Below the pieces are notes generated by a model. It was not told the origin of the DNA. It did not search any database and saw nothing but the letters and a program-made list of their open reading frames with translations. Positions 5,358 through 13,600 of a stretch of 13,961 bases of DNA are shown piece after piece. Origin of the DNA: Candidatus Colicola coprequi (GTDB lineage: Bacteria; Bacteroidota; Bacteroidia; Bacteroidales; Paludibacteraceae). The position numbers were made by a program, and so were the translations under genes. Every line of letters begins with the position of its first letter. Within the stretch, counting starts at the first letter, position 1. The stretch spans positions 1 to 13,961 of the forward strand of contig JAGHSR010000099.1 of the NCBI GenBank assembly GCA_018065765.1. The letters run 5' to 3'.

Positions 5358-8084
5358 GTGGGATTGTTCGGCTCCATTCGATTGGTAGCACAACAGACAG
5401 ATAGTTTAGTAGTTCTGAACAATACCATCACAGCTGAATCGGACACCACCCCAAAGCGCAAAGCCGCATTGGATGCCCCCGTATCCTATATCGCCAATGA
5501 TTCCATCGTGTTGCTGGGCAATGGTACAGCGATGCTACATGGTAATAGCAATGTCAAGTACCAAACGATGGAGCTGACGAGTGCCTATATCCGCGTCAAA
5601 ATGGATAGCAGTATGATTTATGCCTGCGGTGTGATGGATACGATAGAGGAAGAAGTGATTGGAAAGCCCGTTTTCAAGGACAAAAAAGATAGTTACGAGA
5701 GCGATGAAATAACCTATAACCTCAAATCGAAAAAGGGTTTTATTCGCGGTGTAGTGACGGAGCAAGGAGAAGGATATGTAATAGCCGACAAGACGAAGAA
5801 AGGAACTACGGACGAAATGATGATGGCAGGTGGGCGCTATACGACCTGCGATGACCATGAGCATCCACACTTCTATCTAAAGATGACCAAAGCAAAAGTA
5901 AAGCCGGGTAATTATATCGCCACAGGACCTGCATATATGGTGTTGGGAGACGTGCCTGTTCCATTGGCCATCCCGTTTGGTTTCTTTCCATTCACCAATA
6001 CCTATACAAGCGGATTGATTATGCCCACGTTCGGTGACGACTACTCGCGAGGATTTTACTTGAGAGGTATCGGATATTACTTTGCCATAAACGACTACAT
6101 GGATATGGAAATCACTGGAGACATATATACAAAGGGGACATGGGCTGTGTATGCACGGTCTAATTACCTGAAGCGTTATCGTTTCCGCGGCAGTATCAAC
6201 ATTAACTACCGCAACGATGTTACCAGCGAAAAAGGTATGCCCGATTATAGCACAAATTCCAACCTCAGCATCCAATGGACACACCAGCAAGATGCCAAAG
6301 CAAATCCATATAGTACTTTCTCTGCGAGTGTAAACTTCTCCACCAGTGGTTACAACCGTAGCAATATCAATAGCTACTACAACGGACAACTCAATTCGGA
6401 AAACACCAAATCAAGCAGTATCAGTTTTACTCAACGGTTCCCGGATTCGCCATGGAGTCTGAGTGCGAGTGCACTCATCAACCAAACCACTCGCGACTCT
6501 ACCCTATCTCTCACACTACCGGATCTGAGTGTCAACATGAGCAGTATTTATCCGTTCAAGCGGAAAAATCCTGTGGGTAAAGAGCGTTGGTATGAGAAAA
6601 TTAAACTTTCCTATTCGGGTAATGGTAAGATTGCTGTAAAAAGCATCAAGGAGAACAAACTTCTCCACTCTAACTTCTTGCGCGATTGGCAAACAGGACT
6701 AAAACACAATGTGCCTATCTCGGCATCGTGGATGCTATTTAAGTACCTAAGTATCACTCCCAACGTCACACTTACCGACCGTATGTACTTCCAGCGCACC
6801 AATCAGGTATGGGATGACACAACGCAAGAGTTGCGCCGCGACACAACCAATGGGTTTTACAATGTATTTGACTTCAGCGCCGGTGTCAATCTATCCACCA
6901 AATTATATGGCTTCTACACCCCCATACGTAAACTATTCCCCAGAGGCAAAGTGGAAATGATTCGCCACGTATTGACTCCACAAATCAACTTCACCTATCG
7001 CCCCGATTTCGGAAGTAGTACTTGGGGGTACTATGGCACGTACGACCAACCTATATATACTGATTCCATCGATGAAATAACAGGAAGAAGAATCCAAAAA
7101 GTAGGTGCGGATGGCAATCCTATGTACGCACAGCAGACCTACTCGCATTACGATGGCAGTATGTACGGCAATGCCAGCCAAGGACTCACAGCCAACTTGA
7201 GTTTTTCGCTGCAGAACAACATTGAAATGAAAGTACGCAACGACAAAGATACCACAGGTAAGGCTCCTTTTCGCGTAATCAGCCTAATAGACAATTTGGG
7301 CATTTCAGGTGGTTACAACTTTGCCGCAGACTCAATGAGATGGAACAATTTCGGTGTACAATTGCGTATCAAAATACCGAAAGTTAATTACACCCTAAAT
7401 TTGAGCGGACAGTTTGATCCGTATATGTACGAGCTGAATGACTTTGGTCAGCCTGTTCGAACCAACAAACAATACTGGCACCATGGGCGTGCTCCGCATT
7501 TTTTGGGTACCAGCACCAGTCTAAGTTATACGTTCAACAAACAAGTCATCGAAAAGTGGTTTCATAAAAAAGGCGAAGACAACGCAGAAAACAATACGAA
7601 CGAAAATACGGACGGGAACATGGATGACATAACGACTAACGAAGACGGTTCGCTCAACAATGCCAAACGCAAAGGTACAGGAAAAGACAAGATAACAGAT
7701 GGCTATGTGCGTACGGAAATTCCGTGGAACTTGACAGTCAGTTACACCATTCGCTATGAACCGAGCAACATATTTGACTACGAAAAGATGTACTACAAGA
7801 TGGCTCTCACGCAGACTATGAGCATCAGTGGTTCCATCGGATTCGGTAAGGGATGGAAAGTGAGTGCCAGTACCAACATAGATATCACACGCAAGACATG
7901 GAGTTATACCAATTTCAACGTCAGTCGAGACCTGCACTGCTGGAACATGTCCGCCAGTATCGTGCCTTTTGGACCGTACAAGAGTTACTCGTTTCACATC
8001 GGCGTGAACGCATCCATGCTTAAGGATCTCAAGTATGACAAGAGTTCGACCGACTCAACCAACAAGCGTGTAACTTGGTGGTAA
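5358..8084 (+). CDS. lptD: LPS-assembly outer-membrane protein LptD, Bacteroidota type
   Basis: LptD is the outer-membrane barrel that inserts lipopolysaccharide into the outer leaflet. From GTG 5358 the product is 908 residues. Residues about 43-190 form the periplasmic OstA/LptA-like domain (ANDSIVLLGNG, SDEITYNLKSKKGFIRG, and YTTCDDHEHPHFYL near 161-174). DVPVPLAIPFGFFP (198-211) begins the long beta-barrel, rich in alternating aromatic and polar strands and ending in VTWW. This matches the Bacteroidota form of LptD and lacks the four-cysteine arrangement of E. coli LptD. Residues about 735-780 are a low-complexity N/D/E/K loop. GTG is the annotatable start, but it cuts the signal peptide. 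In-frame sequence from about 5313 supplies the missing basic and hydrophobic part, so the real start is upstream, non-standard or hidden by an indel. It is the first gene of a plus-strand cluster. Confidence 0.9.
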   Translation: MGLFGSIRLVAQQTDSLVVLNNTITAESDTTPKRKAALDAPVSYIANDSIVLLGNGTAMLHGNSNVKYQTMELTSAYIRVKMDSSMIYACGVMDTIEEEVIGKPVFKDKKDSYESDEITYNLKSKKGFIRGVVTEQGEGYVIADKTKKGTTDEMMMAGGRYTTCDDHEHPHFYLKMTKAKVKPGNYIATGPAYMVLGDVPVPLAIPFGFFPFTNTYTSGLIMPTFGDDYSRGFYLRGIGYYFAINDYMDMEITGDIYTKGTWAVYARSNYLKRYRFRGSININYRNDVTSEKGMPDYSTNSNLSIQWTHQQDAKANPYSTFSASVNFSTSGYNRSNINSYYNGQLNSENTKSSSISFTQRFPDSPWSLSASALINQTTRDSTLSLTLPDLSVNMSSIYPFKRKNPVGKERWYEKIKLSYSGNGKIAVKSIKENKLLHSNFLRDWQTGLKHNVPISASWMLFKYLSITPNVTLTDRMYFQRTNQVWDDTTQELRRDTTNGFYNVFDFSAGVNLSTKLYGFYTPIRKLFPRGKVEMIRHVLTPQINFTYRPDFGSSTWGYYGTYDQPIYTDSIDEITGRRIQKVGADGNPMYAQQTYSHYDGSMYGNASQGLTANLSFSLQNNIEMKVRNDKDTTGKAPFRVISLIDNLGISGGYNFAADSMRWNNFGVQLRIKIPKVNYTLNLSGQFDPYMYELNDFGQPVRTNKQYWHHGRAPHFLGTSTSLSYTFNKQVIEKWFHKKGEDNAENNTNENTDGNMDDITTNEDGSLNNAKRKGTGKDKITDGYVRTEIPWNLTVSYTIRYEPSNIFDYEKMYYKMALTQTMSISGSIGFGKGWKVSASTNIDITRKTWSYTNFNVSRDLHCWNMSASIVPFGPYKSYSFHIGVNASMLKDLKYDKSSTDSTNKRVTWW

Positions 8085-8095
8085 GGGGGAACTCT

Positions 8096-8143
8096 AACAA
8101 CTAACTAACAACTAAACACTAACGACTAAAAACTAACGACTAA
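8096..8143 (+). repeat. TAA-rich short direct repeats before the FKBP gene
   Basis: The gap between lptD and the FKBP gene is made almost wholly of degenerate copies of a 7-14-nt unit. The clearest are two exact copies of ACTAACGACTAA at 8118-8129 and 8132-8143, preceded by AACAACTAA-like copies from 8096. The tract is nearly free of G, contains TAA in many positions, and ends two nt before the ATG. It would leave the ribosome-binding region unstructured. Confidence 0.7.
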
Positions 8144-8144
8144 T

Positions 8145-8816
8145 ATGATACAGAACGAAAAAGTAGTTACAGTCACGTATGACTTGTATGTAGATGGTGA
8201 AAACGGACAAGATGAACTGATGGAGCGTGCCACACAAGAGCGCCCATTGGTTTATTGTCACGGTGAAGGAATGATGCTCAAGCGATTTGAACAAGAACTG
8301 GAAGGCAAAGGCAAAGGTGACAAATTTGACTTCACTATTCCCTGCCAGGATGCCTATGGCGAATACGATACAGATGGCATCATGGACTTACCCAAACAGA
8401 TGTTCTATAACGGGGACAACGAGTTTGACAGTGAGCGCGTGTATGTGGGCAACATAGTCCCTATGAATACCGCCGATGGACAAATAGTCAATGCTCAAGT
8501 GGTAGAGATAACCGATGACAAAGTGACTATAGACCTCAATCACCCTCTTGCCGGAGAGAACCTGCACTTCGTCGGACAGATCATTGATGTACGCGATGCC
8601 ACTCCTGCTGAATTGGATGCTATTCGCCATCCACACCATTGCGGTCATTGCCACGGCCATTGCGGCGACTGCGACAGTAGTTGTGGTGGCGATGAATCGT
8701 GCAAAGAAGGTGAATGTGGACATCATTGCGGTCAAGATGCCGCACCAAACGAAAATCATCAACAATGTAAAAATAAGCACAATGGCAAACATACTTGCAA
8801 TCGTAGGAAGGCCTAA
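8145..8816 (+). CDS. SlyD-like FKBP-type peptidyl-prolyl cis-trans isomerase with Cys/His-rich tail
   Basis: The 223-residue protein is a cytosolic FKBP/SlyD-type foldase that speeds proline isomerisation and chaperones folding proteins. Visible signatures are VTYDLYV at the start, RPLVYCHGEGMMLKRFEQELEGKGKGD (33-59, FKBP core), DAYGEYD (69-75), an insert-in-flap region, and DLNHPLAGENLHFVGQIIDVRDAT (130-153), the SlyD-type return to the FKBP fold. From residue 162 to 218 the tail holds 10 Cys and 11 His, interspersed with Gly and Asp. This is comparable in position to the metal-binding tail of E. coli SlyD used in nickel handling, but richer in Cys. The last 11 residues are translated from DNA that also encodes the start of Der (35-nt out-of-frame overlap). 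It follows lptD by 59 nt. There is no signal peptide, so it is not a periplasmic chaperone. The name slyD is avoided because orthology is not shown. Confidence 0.9.
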   Translation: MIQNEKVVTVTYDLYVDGENGQDELMERATQERPLVYCHGEGMMLKRFEQELEGKGKGDKFDFTIPCQDAYGEYDTDGIMDLPKQMFYNGDNEFDSERVYVGNIVPMNTADGQIVNAQVVEITDDKVTIDLNHPLAGENLHFVGQIIDVRDATPAELDAIRHPHHCGHCHGHCGDCDSSCGGDESCKEGECGHHCGQDAAPNENHQQCKNKHNGKHTCNRRKA

Positions 8817-10095
8817 TGTAGGCAAATCCACACTTTTTAACCGATTAACCCACTCCCGTCGCGCCATCGTGATGGACACAGCCGGCACAACACGCGACCG
8901 ACAGTATGGTCATGCCGAGTGGTGCGGCAAAGAATTCTCTGTAATCGACACAGGCGGATGGGTGGTCAATTCGGATGACACCTTTGAGAGCGAAATCAAT
9001 CGCCAAGTAAACATGGCTATTCAGGAAGCCGATGTTGTGTTGCTGGTGGTAGATGTCAACGAAGGAGTCACACAATTTGATATGGAAGTGGCGCACCTGC
9101 TCCGTCAGGCCGGCAAATCCACTGTGTTGGGAGTAAACAAAGTAGATGCTTTCGAGCACCAATACGGTGCACCTGAGTTCTACAAACTCGGATTGGGCGA
9201 ACCCTTTATCTTATCTGCTGAAAATGGATTGGGTACAGGTGACCTATTGGACGAAATATGCTCCCGCTTCCGTAATGATGAGAACGGAGAAAAAATTGAC
9301 GAACTACCTCGATTTGCCATCGTAGGTCGTCCTAATGCCGGTAAATCCAGTATCCTAAATGCTTTTATTGGTGAAGACCGTACCATCGTGACAGACATAC
9401 CCGGTACCACACGCGACAGTATCTACACTCGATACAACAAATTTGGCAAAGACTTCTATTTGGTAGATACCGCCGGAATACGCAAAAAAGCAAAGGTAAA
9501 CGAGGATTTGGAATACTACTCTGTCGTTCGCTCCATACGTTCCATTGAGAATAGCGATGTTTGCATTCTGATGTTGGATGCTACGCGTGGCATTGAGTCG
9601 CAAGACCTGAATATCTACTCGCTCATTCAGAAGAACAAAAAAGGACTGGTCGTGTGTATCAACAAGTGGGATTTGGTTGAGAGTAAAACCAATGCTGATA
9701 TCAAAGAGTTTGAACGCGCCGTTCGGGAACGGATGGCTCCGTTTACCGATTTTCCTATCATCTTCTGCTCTGCAAAAACCAAACAGCGCATATTCAAAGT
9801 GATGGAAACGGCTCTGCATGTATATGAAAACAAATTTAAGAAAATCCCAACTGCGCAACTTAACGAGAAGTTCCTGCCACTGATAGAAAACTACCCGCCA
9901 CCTGCAACCAAGGGTAAATATATCAAAATCAAATACTGTACGCAGTTGCCCAATACACAAGTGCCAACCTTTGTATTCTTTGCCAACCTGCCACAGTATG
10001 TCAAGGAACCTTACCGTCGTTTCTTAGAGAATAAACTGCGTGAATGGTGGGACTTCAATGGAACACCTGTGCAGTTATTTATCCGTGCAAAATAA
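8782..10095 (+). CDS. der: Ribosome biogenesis GTPase Der (EngA)
   Basis: Der is a tandem GTPase needed for 50S subunit maturation. The frame is open from 8548, but ATG 8782 begins MANILAIVGRPNVGKST and yields 437 residues, the normal size. GTPase 1 shows GRPNVGKST (9-17), DTGG (56-59) and NKVD (119-122). GTPase 2 shows GRPNAGKSS (182-190), DTAG (229-232) and NKWD (294-297). GTTRD occurs in both switch regions. The C-terminal KH-like RNA-binding domain (about 355-437) includes FFANLPQYVKEPYRRFLENKLRE. Both G domains look intact. The first 35 nt overlap the 3' end of the FKBP gene in another frame, which suggests translational coupling. No Shine-Dalgarno site precedes it; the leader is A-rich (AAAAATAAGCACA). 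The extended N-terminus from 8548 is an artefact of the FKBP gene frame. Confidence 0.98.
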   Translation: MANILAIVGRPNVGKSTLFNRLTHSRRAIVMDTAGTTRDRQYGHAEWCGKEFSVIDTGGWVVNSDDTFESEINRQVNMAIQEADVVLLVVDVNEGVTQFDMEVAHLLRQAGKSTVLGVNKVDAFEHQYGAPEFYKLGLGEPFILSAENGLGTGDLLDEICSRFRNDENGEKIDELPRFAIVGRPNAGKSSILNAFIGEDRTIVTDIPGTTRDSIYTRYNKFGKDFYLVDTAGIRKKAKVNEDLEYYSVVRSIRSIENSDVCILMLDATRGIESQDLNIYSLIQKNKKGLVVCINKWDLVESKTNADIKEFERAVRERMAPFTDFPIIFCSAKTKQRIFKVMETALHVYENKFKKIPTAQLNEKFLPLIENYPPPATKGKYIKIKYCTQLPNTQVPTFVFFANLPQYVKEPYRRFLENKLREWWDFNGTPVQLFIRAK

Positions 10096-10114
10096 CGAAA
10101 TCATCGACTAAATC

Positions 10115-10615
10115 GTGAAGATATTAGGTTTTACATACTACAAAGGAGAGCACCGGTTGGTCATGAAGTGTGACTCGTCCTTGCTCAACAATCGCAAGCC
10201 GTTCTTTCAGCCTGATTGGAGTGAAGATATGCGCGCGTCGCGCTGTGTGGCAATACGTATAAGCCGTTTGGGCAAACATATAGCTCCACGATTTGCGTCA
10301 CGCTATTACGATGCTCTCGCATTGGGGTTGGATTTTCGTGCTGAAGATTGGATGGAGCGCAATATAGCTCGAGCCGCAGCCTTTGACTACGCATTGAGTA
10401 TAGGCAATTGGATCGAACCTGATGAATTTCCATCAACATGGTTGCCTCATGAGATGACCATCGAGCAAGCAATCGCCGAAGCAAGCAATGTGGTAACACT
10501 CCGTACCGGAGATATAGTATATGTCGATATAGCAGAAGCTGAACGAGTATCTCGCAATCAAACGATACAAATCTGCGAAGGAGAACAGGAATATATTTAT
10601 TGCAAAATCAAATGA
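10115..10615 (+). CDS. Shortened FAH-fold (fumarylacetoacetate hydrolase-like) protein lacking metal-site residues
   Basis: The 166-residue product starts at GTG 10115, 19 nt after der. It resembles Bacteroidota FAH-family hydrolases: NNRKPFFQPDWSEDM (25-39), the segment RISRLGKHIAPRFASRYYDALALGLDF (48-74), FDYALSIGNWI (90-100) and LRTGDIVYVD (129-138), where active homologues read roughly LKIGDLLYTG. Family members of about 200 residues carry an E-x-E metal-binding pair just after the PDFS(K/N)(D/E)I block. Here that place reads S42-R43-C44. The third metal Asp (D73) is kept, but the active-site Lys before G-F-D appears to be Ala88. The N-terminal stretch and the central beta section are also shortened. 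I infer a catalytically dead or repurposed FAH fold. Its TGA overlaps the ATG of porU, so it is translationally coupled to a T9SS gene. It could alternatively be a gene in decay, but the frame is intact. Confidence 0.68.
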   Translation: MKILGFTYYKGEHRLVMKCDSSLLNNRKPFFQPDWSEDMRASRCVAIRISRLGKHIAPRFASRYYDALALGLDFRAEDWMERNIARAAAFDYALSIGNWIEPDEFPSTWLPHEMTIEQAIAEASNVVTLRTGDIVYVDIAEAERVSRNQTIQICEGEQEYIYCKIK

Positions 10616-13600
10616 AAAAAATCTTAACAACCAGCCTCTTCCTTGTTGCCGCCACGATTATAATGGCAGGCAAGCACATCTATGCCGATCGCTCCGTATT
10701 GGCAGATGGGAATAGTATCAAGATACGCGTTGATAGCACGGGCATATATTGTCTAACCTATAGCGAACTACAAGAAATGGGGCTTCGTCCCGAACAAGTT
10801 CGCGTATTAGGTTTCGGTGGCGCCATGCTATCGGAAAACTTCTCACTGGATAGGATAGATGATTTGCCCTCCAATGCTTTTTATATGCACACGGGGAACG
10901 ATGGTGTGTTTGGGCAAGGCGATTACATTCTTTTCTACGCTATCGCCTCGCTGGATTGGAAGTATAGTGGTAATACTTATAGCCACACACGCAATCCATA
11001 TAGCAACTACGGATACTATTTTCTGAGTGACAATATCGGTGAACAAATACTGATAAGCACAGCCCCCGACTCCACAAATCATGACATAGCGCTCCCTGTG
11101 AATCGATACACCGCATGCCAGTTGCACGAAGAGGAGCGAATCAATCTGATTGACCCTATCTATGGCAAGTCCGGAGGTGGACGCGAATGGTATGGTGAGC
11201 AACTAAACACCGAGAAGAACACGCTGAATATACCTTTCCATTTTGACAACATTGACACTTCAGCCGTTCTGACATGCCGCGTAGAAGTGGCTGCTAAATC
11301 GTCGGAAAACTCCATCTTCACAGGAACAATCGGATCCACGTCACGTATGACTATGTGTTCCGGCATACCGACATCCAACTTTCACGACTACGCATACATA
11401 GCGTCCCTGCGCATCTTGAATGCCTATCCCAAGAACAACACTCCTAATTTGAATCTTAAATTTACCAATACCAGTTCGGCATCCACAGGCTACCTCAACT
11501 ATGTAGAAATGCTGGCGACATGCCATTTGAGGATGAGTGGAAACGCCATATACATTCGCAACACGGACAACATAGGCTCCATCGCCCCAAGTTGCTACCA
11601 ATTGGCTGAAACCGATGCCGAAACACAGGTATGGAACTTCACCGACCCACAGCACATCTACCGTATGACCACCTATCCTTCAGGCGATACACTGCGTTTT
11701 TATGCCGAGAATAGTCAAATACAACAATTCATTGCTATCCGTCCATCCGAGTCAAAGGGCTGGCGCAAACCTCATGTTGTGGGCAAGGTACCTTCACAGA
11801 ATTTGCATGGCATACAACAGGCAGATCTAATCATAGTGACCAACCCGCAGTTCTACAATGCGTCACTTAGGCTGGCTGAAGCACACACCCAATACGATGA
11901 TATGACATGCGCCGTGGTAACGGATGAACAAGTCTTCAACGAGTTTTCATCAGGAACACCGGACGCAAGTGCCATCAGATGGTTTGCTAAGATGCTATAT
12001 GACCGTAATGTAGAATCAGGCAAACAACCTAAAAACATTCTGCTGATGGGTGACGGCAGTTTTGATAACCGCAAGATCCTATCAACTTCTGCTCCGGCAT
12101 ATATACTCACCTATCAAGCCGTCAATTCCACCAACGAAGTCAATGCCTACACCAGTGATGACTACTATGCATTTCTTGAGGACAAAGATGGTGTGTCCGG
12201 TTCGGAGTTCTCTGCCCCACGCGCACGACTCAGATGTGGCATTGGACGTCTGCCCGTGCGTAGCGCCCAACAAGCAGAAGACATGGTAGATAAATGTATT
12301 GAGTATATCTCCAACTGTTCGTATGGCAAATGGAAACAACAAATCTGCGTTTTGGCTGACGATGACGACCATGGGCTTCACACCAGAACAGCAGAGAAAG
12401 CCGGAGAACTGCTTCGCTCCTCTGAGCCTAACTTCATTGTGAATAAGATATACTTGGACGCATACACCCAGGAATCCACCGCCTCCGGTGAGAGCTACCC
12501 TGTCGCCTACAATCAGTTTACCAATCTACTACACAATGGCGTCCTGTATATGAACTACTCCGGGCACGGGAGTGCCAACAACATTTGTAGCGAACTATTT
12601 CTGACGCTAAAAGATGTGGAAACGATGACCAATCGCAACTTAGGTTTTTGGTTATTGGCTACGTGCAACTACGCTAAGTATGACCAAACAGAAACCAGCA
12701 GTGCCGAAGAAGCGGTGCTGAATCCTCACGGAGGGGCAATTGGTGTCTTCTCTGCCTCGCGTACCGTATATGCTGACCAGAATGGTGATTTGAGCCAAAC
12801 GGTAACAGACACCTTGTTTGGACACGCAACCGACAATGCTTATTTGATGACGCTCGGTGAAGCCACTGCAATCGGCAAGAACATGACAGGGAACGATGCC
12901 AATAAGATGGCATATGTGCTATTAGGCGATCCCGCTATTCGACTCCATTTCCCCACCGATGCCAGCGTCATCTCCACCTCTCCTGCTGATACGCTACACG
13001 CCTTATCTAAACAAACGATAGAAGGCTATATACGAGCAGCAGAGCCGGATGAACAAGGCAACGACACAGCTACATGGTTCAATGGTAAATTACATGTCTC
13101 CATCTACGACAAAGTGCAAACGCTTACCACTCGTGACAACGATGAGCCTTTGGAAAAAAACAAGAGAACCATGGACTATCTGGATTATCCCAATCGCTTA
13201 TTTAGCGGTGAAACCGATGTGGTGGATGGCAAATTCAGTTACACATTTATGCTGCCTAAAGATATTCGCTACAACTACGGTAATGGGCGTATTGTTTATT
13301 ACGCCTACGATGAGCAGAATGCTGTAGAAGCAGTAGGGCACGACCACCGCTTCATCATAGGAGGCAGTTCACCATTGGAAATCCAAGATACAATAGGTCC
13401 TGAATTGACTATCTATCTCAATAATCCGGAGTTCCAAGATGGAGGCAAGACGCACGAACGTCCACATTTCTATGCAACCATCGCTGACGAACACGGCATC
13501 AACACAGTAGGTAGTGGCATTGGACATGACCTAATGCTGGTGGTGGATAACGATGTCAAACAGGCCTACATTCTCAACGACTACTTTGTTGCCACCAACA

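Noticed and set aside
5535..7997. Several minus-strand open frames inside lptD (for example 5877-6389 and 7521-7997)
   Set aside because: They are shadows of lptD without promoter, family resemblance or sensible composition.
8548..8781. N-terminal extension of Der with a hydrophobic A/V/I-rich segment
   Set aside because: It is the FKBP gene read in another frame. Der homologues start at the Met directly before the first P-loop (8782).
10843..13327. Open frames on both strands inside porU
   Set aside because: PorU is continuous and fully supported across this stretch. The others are chance frames.
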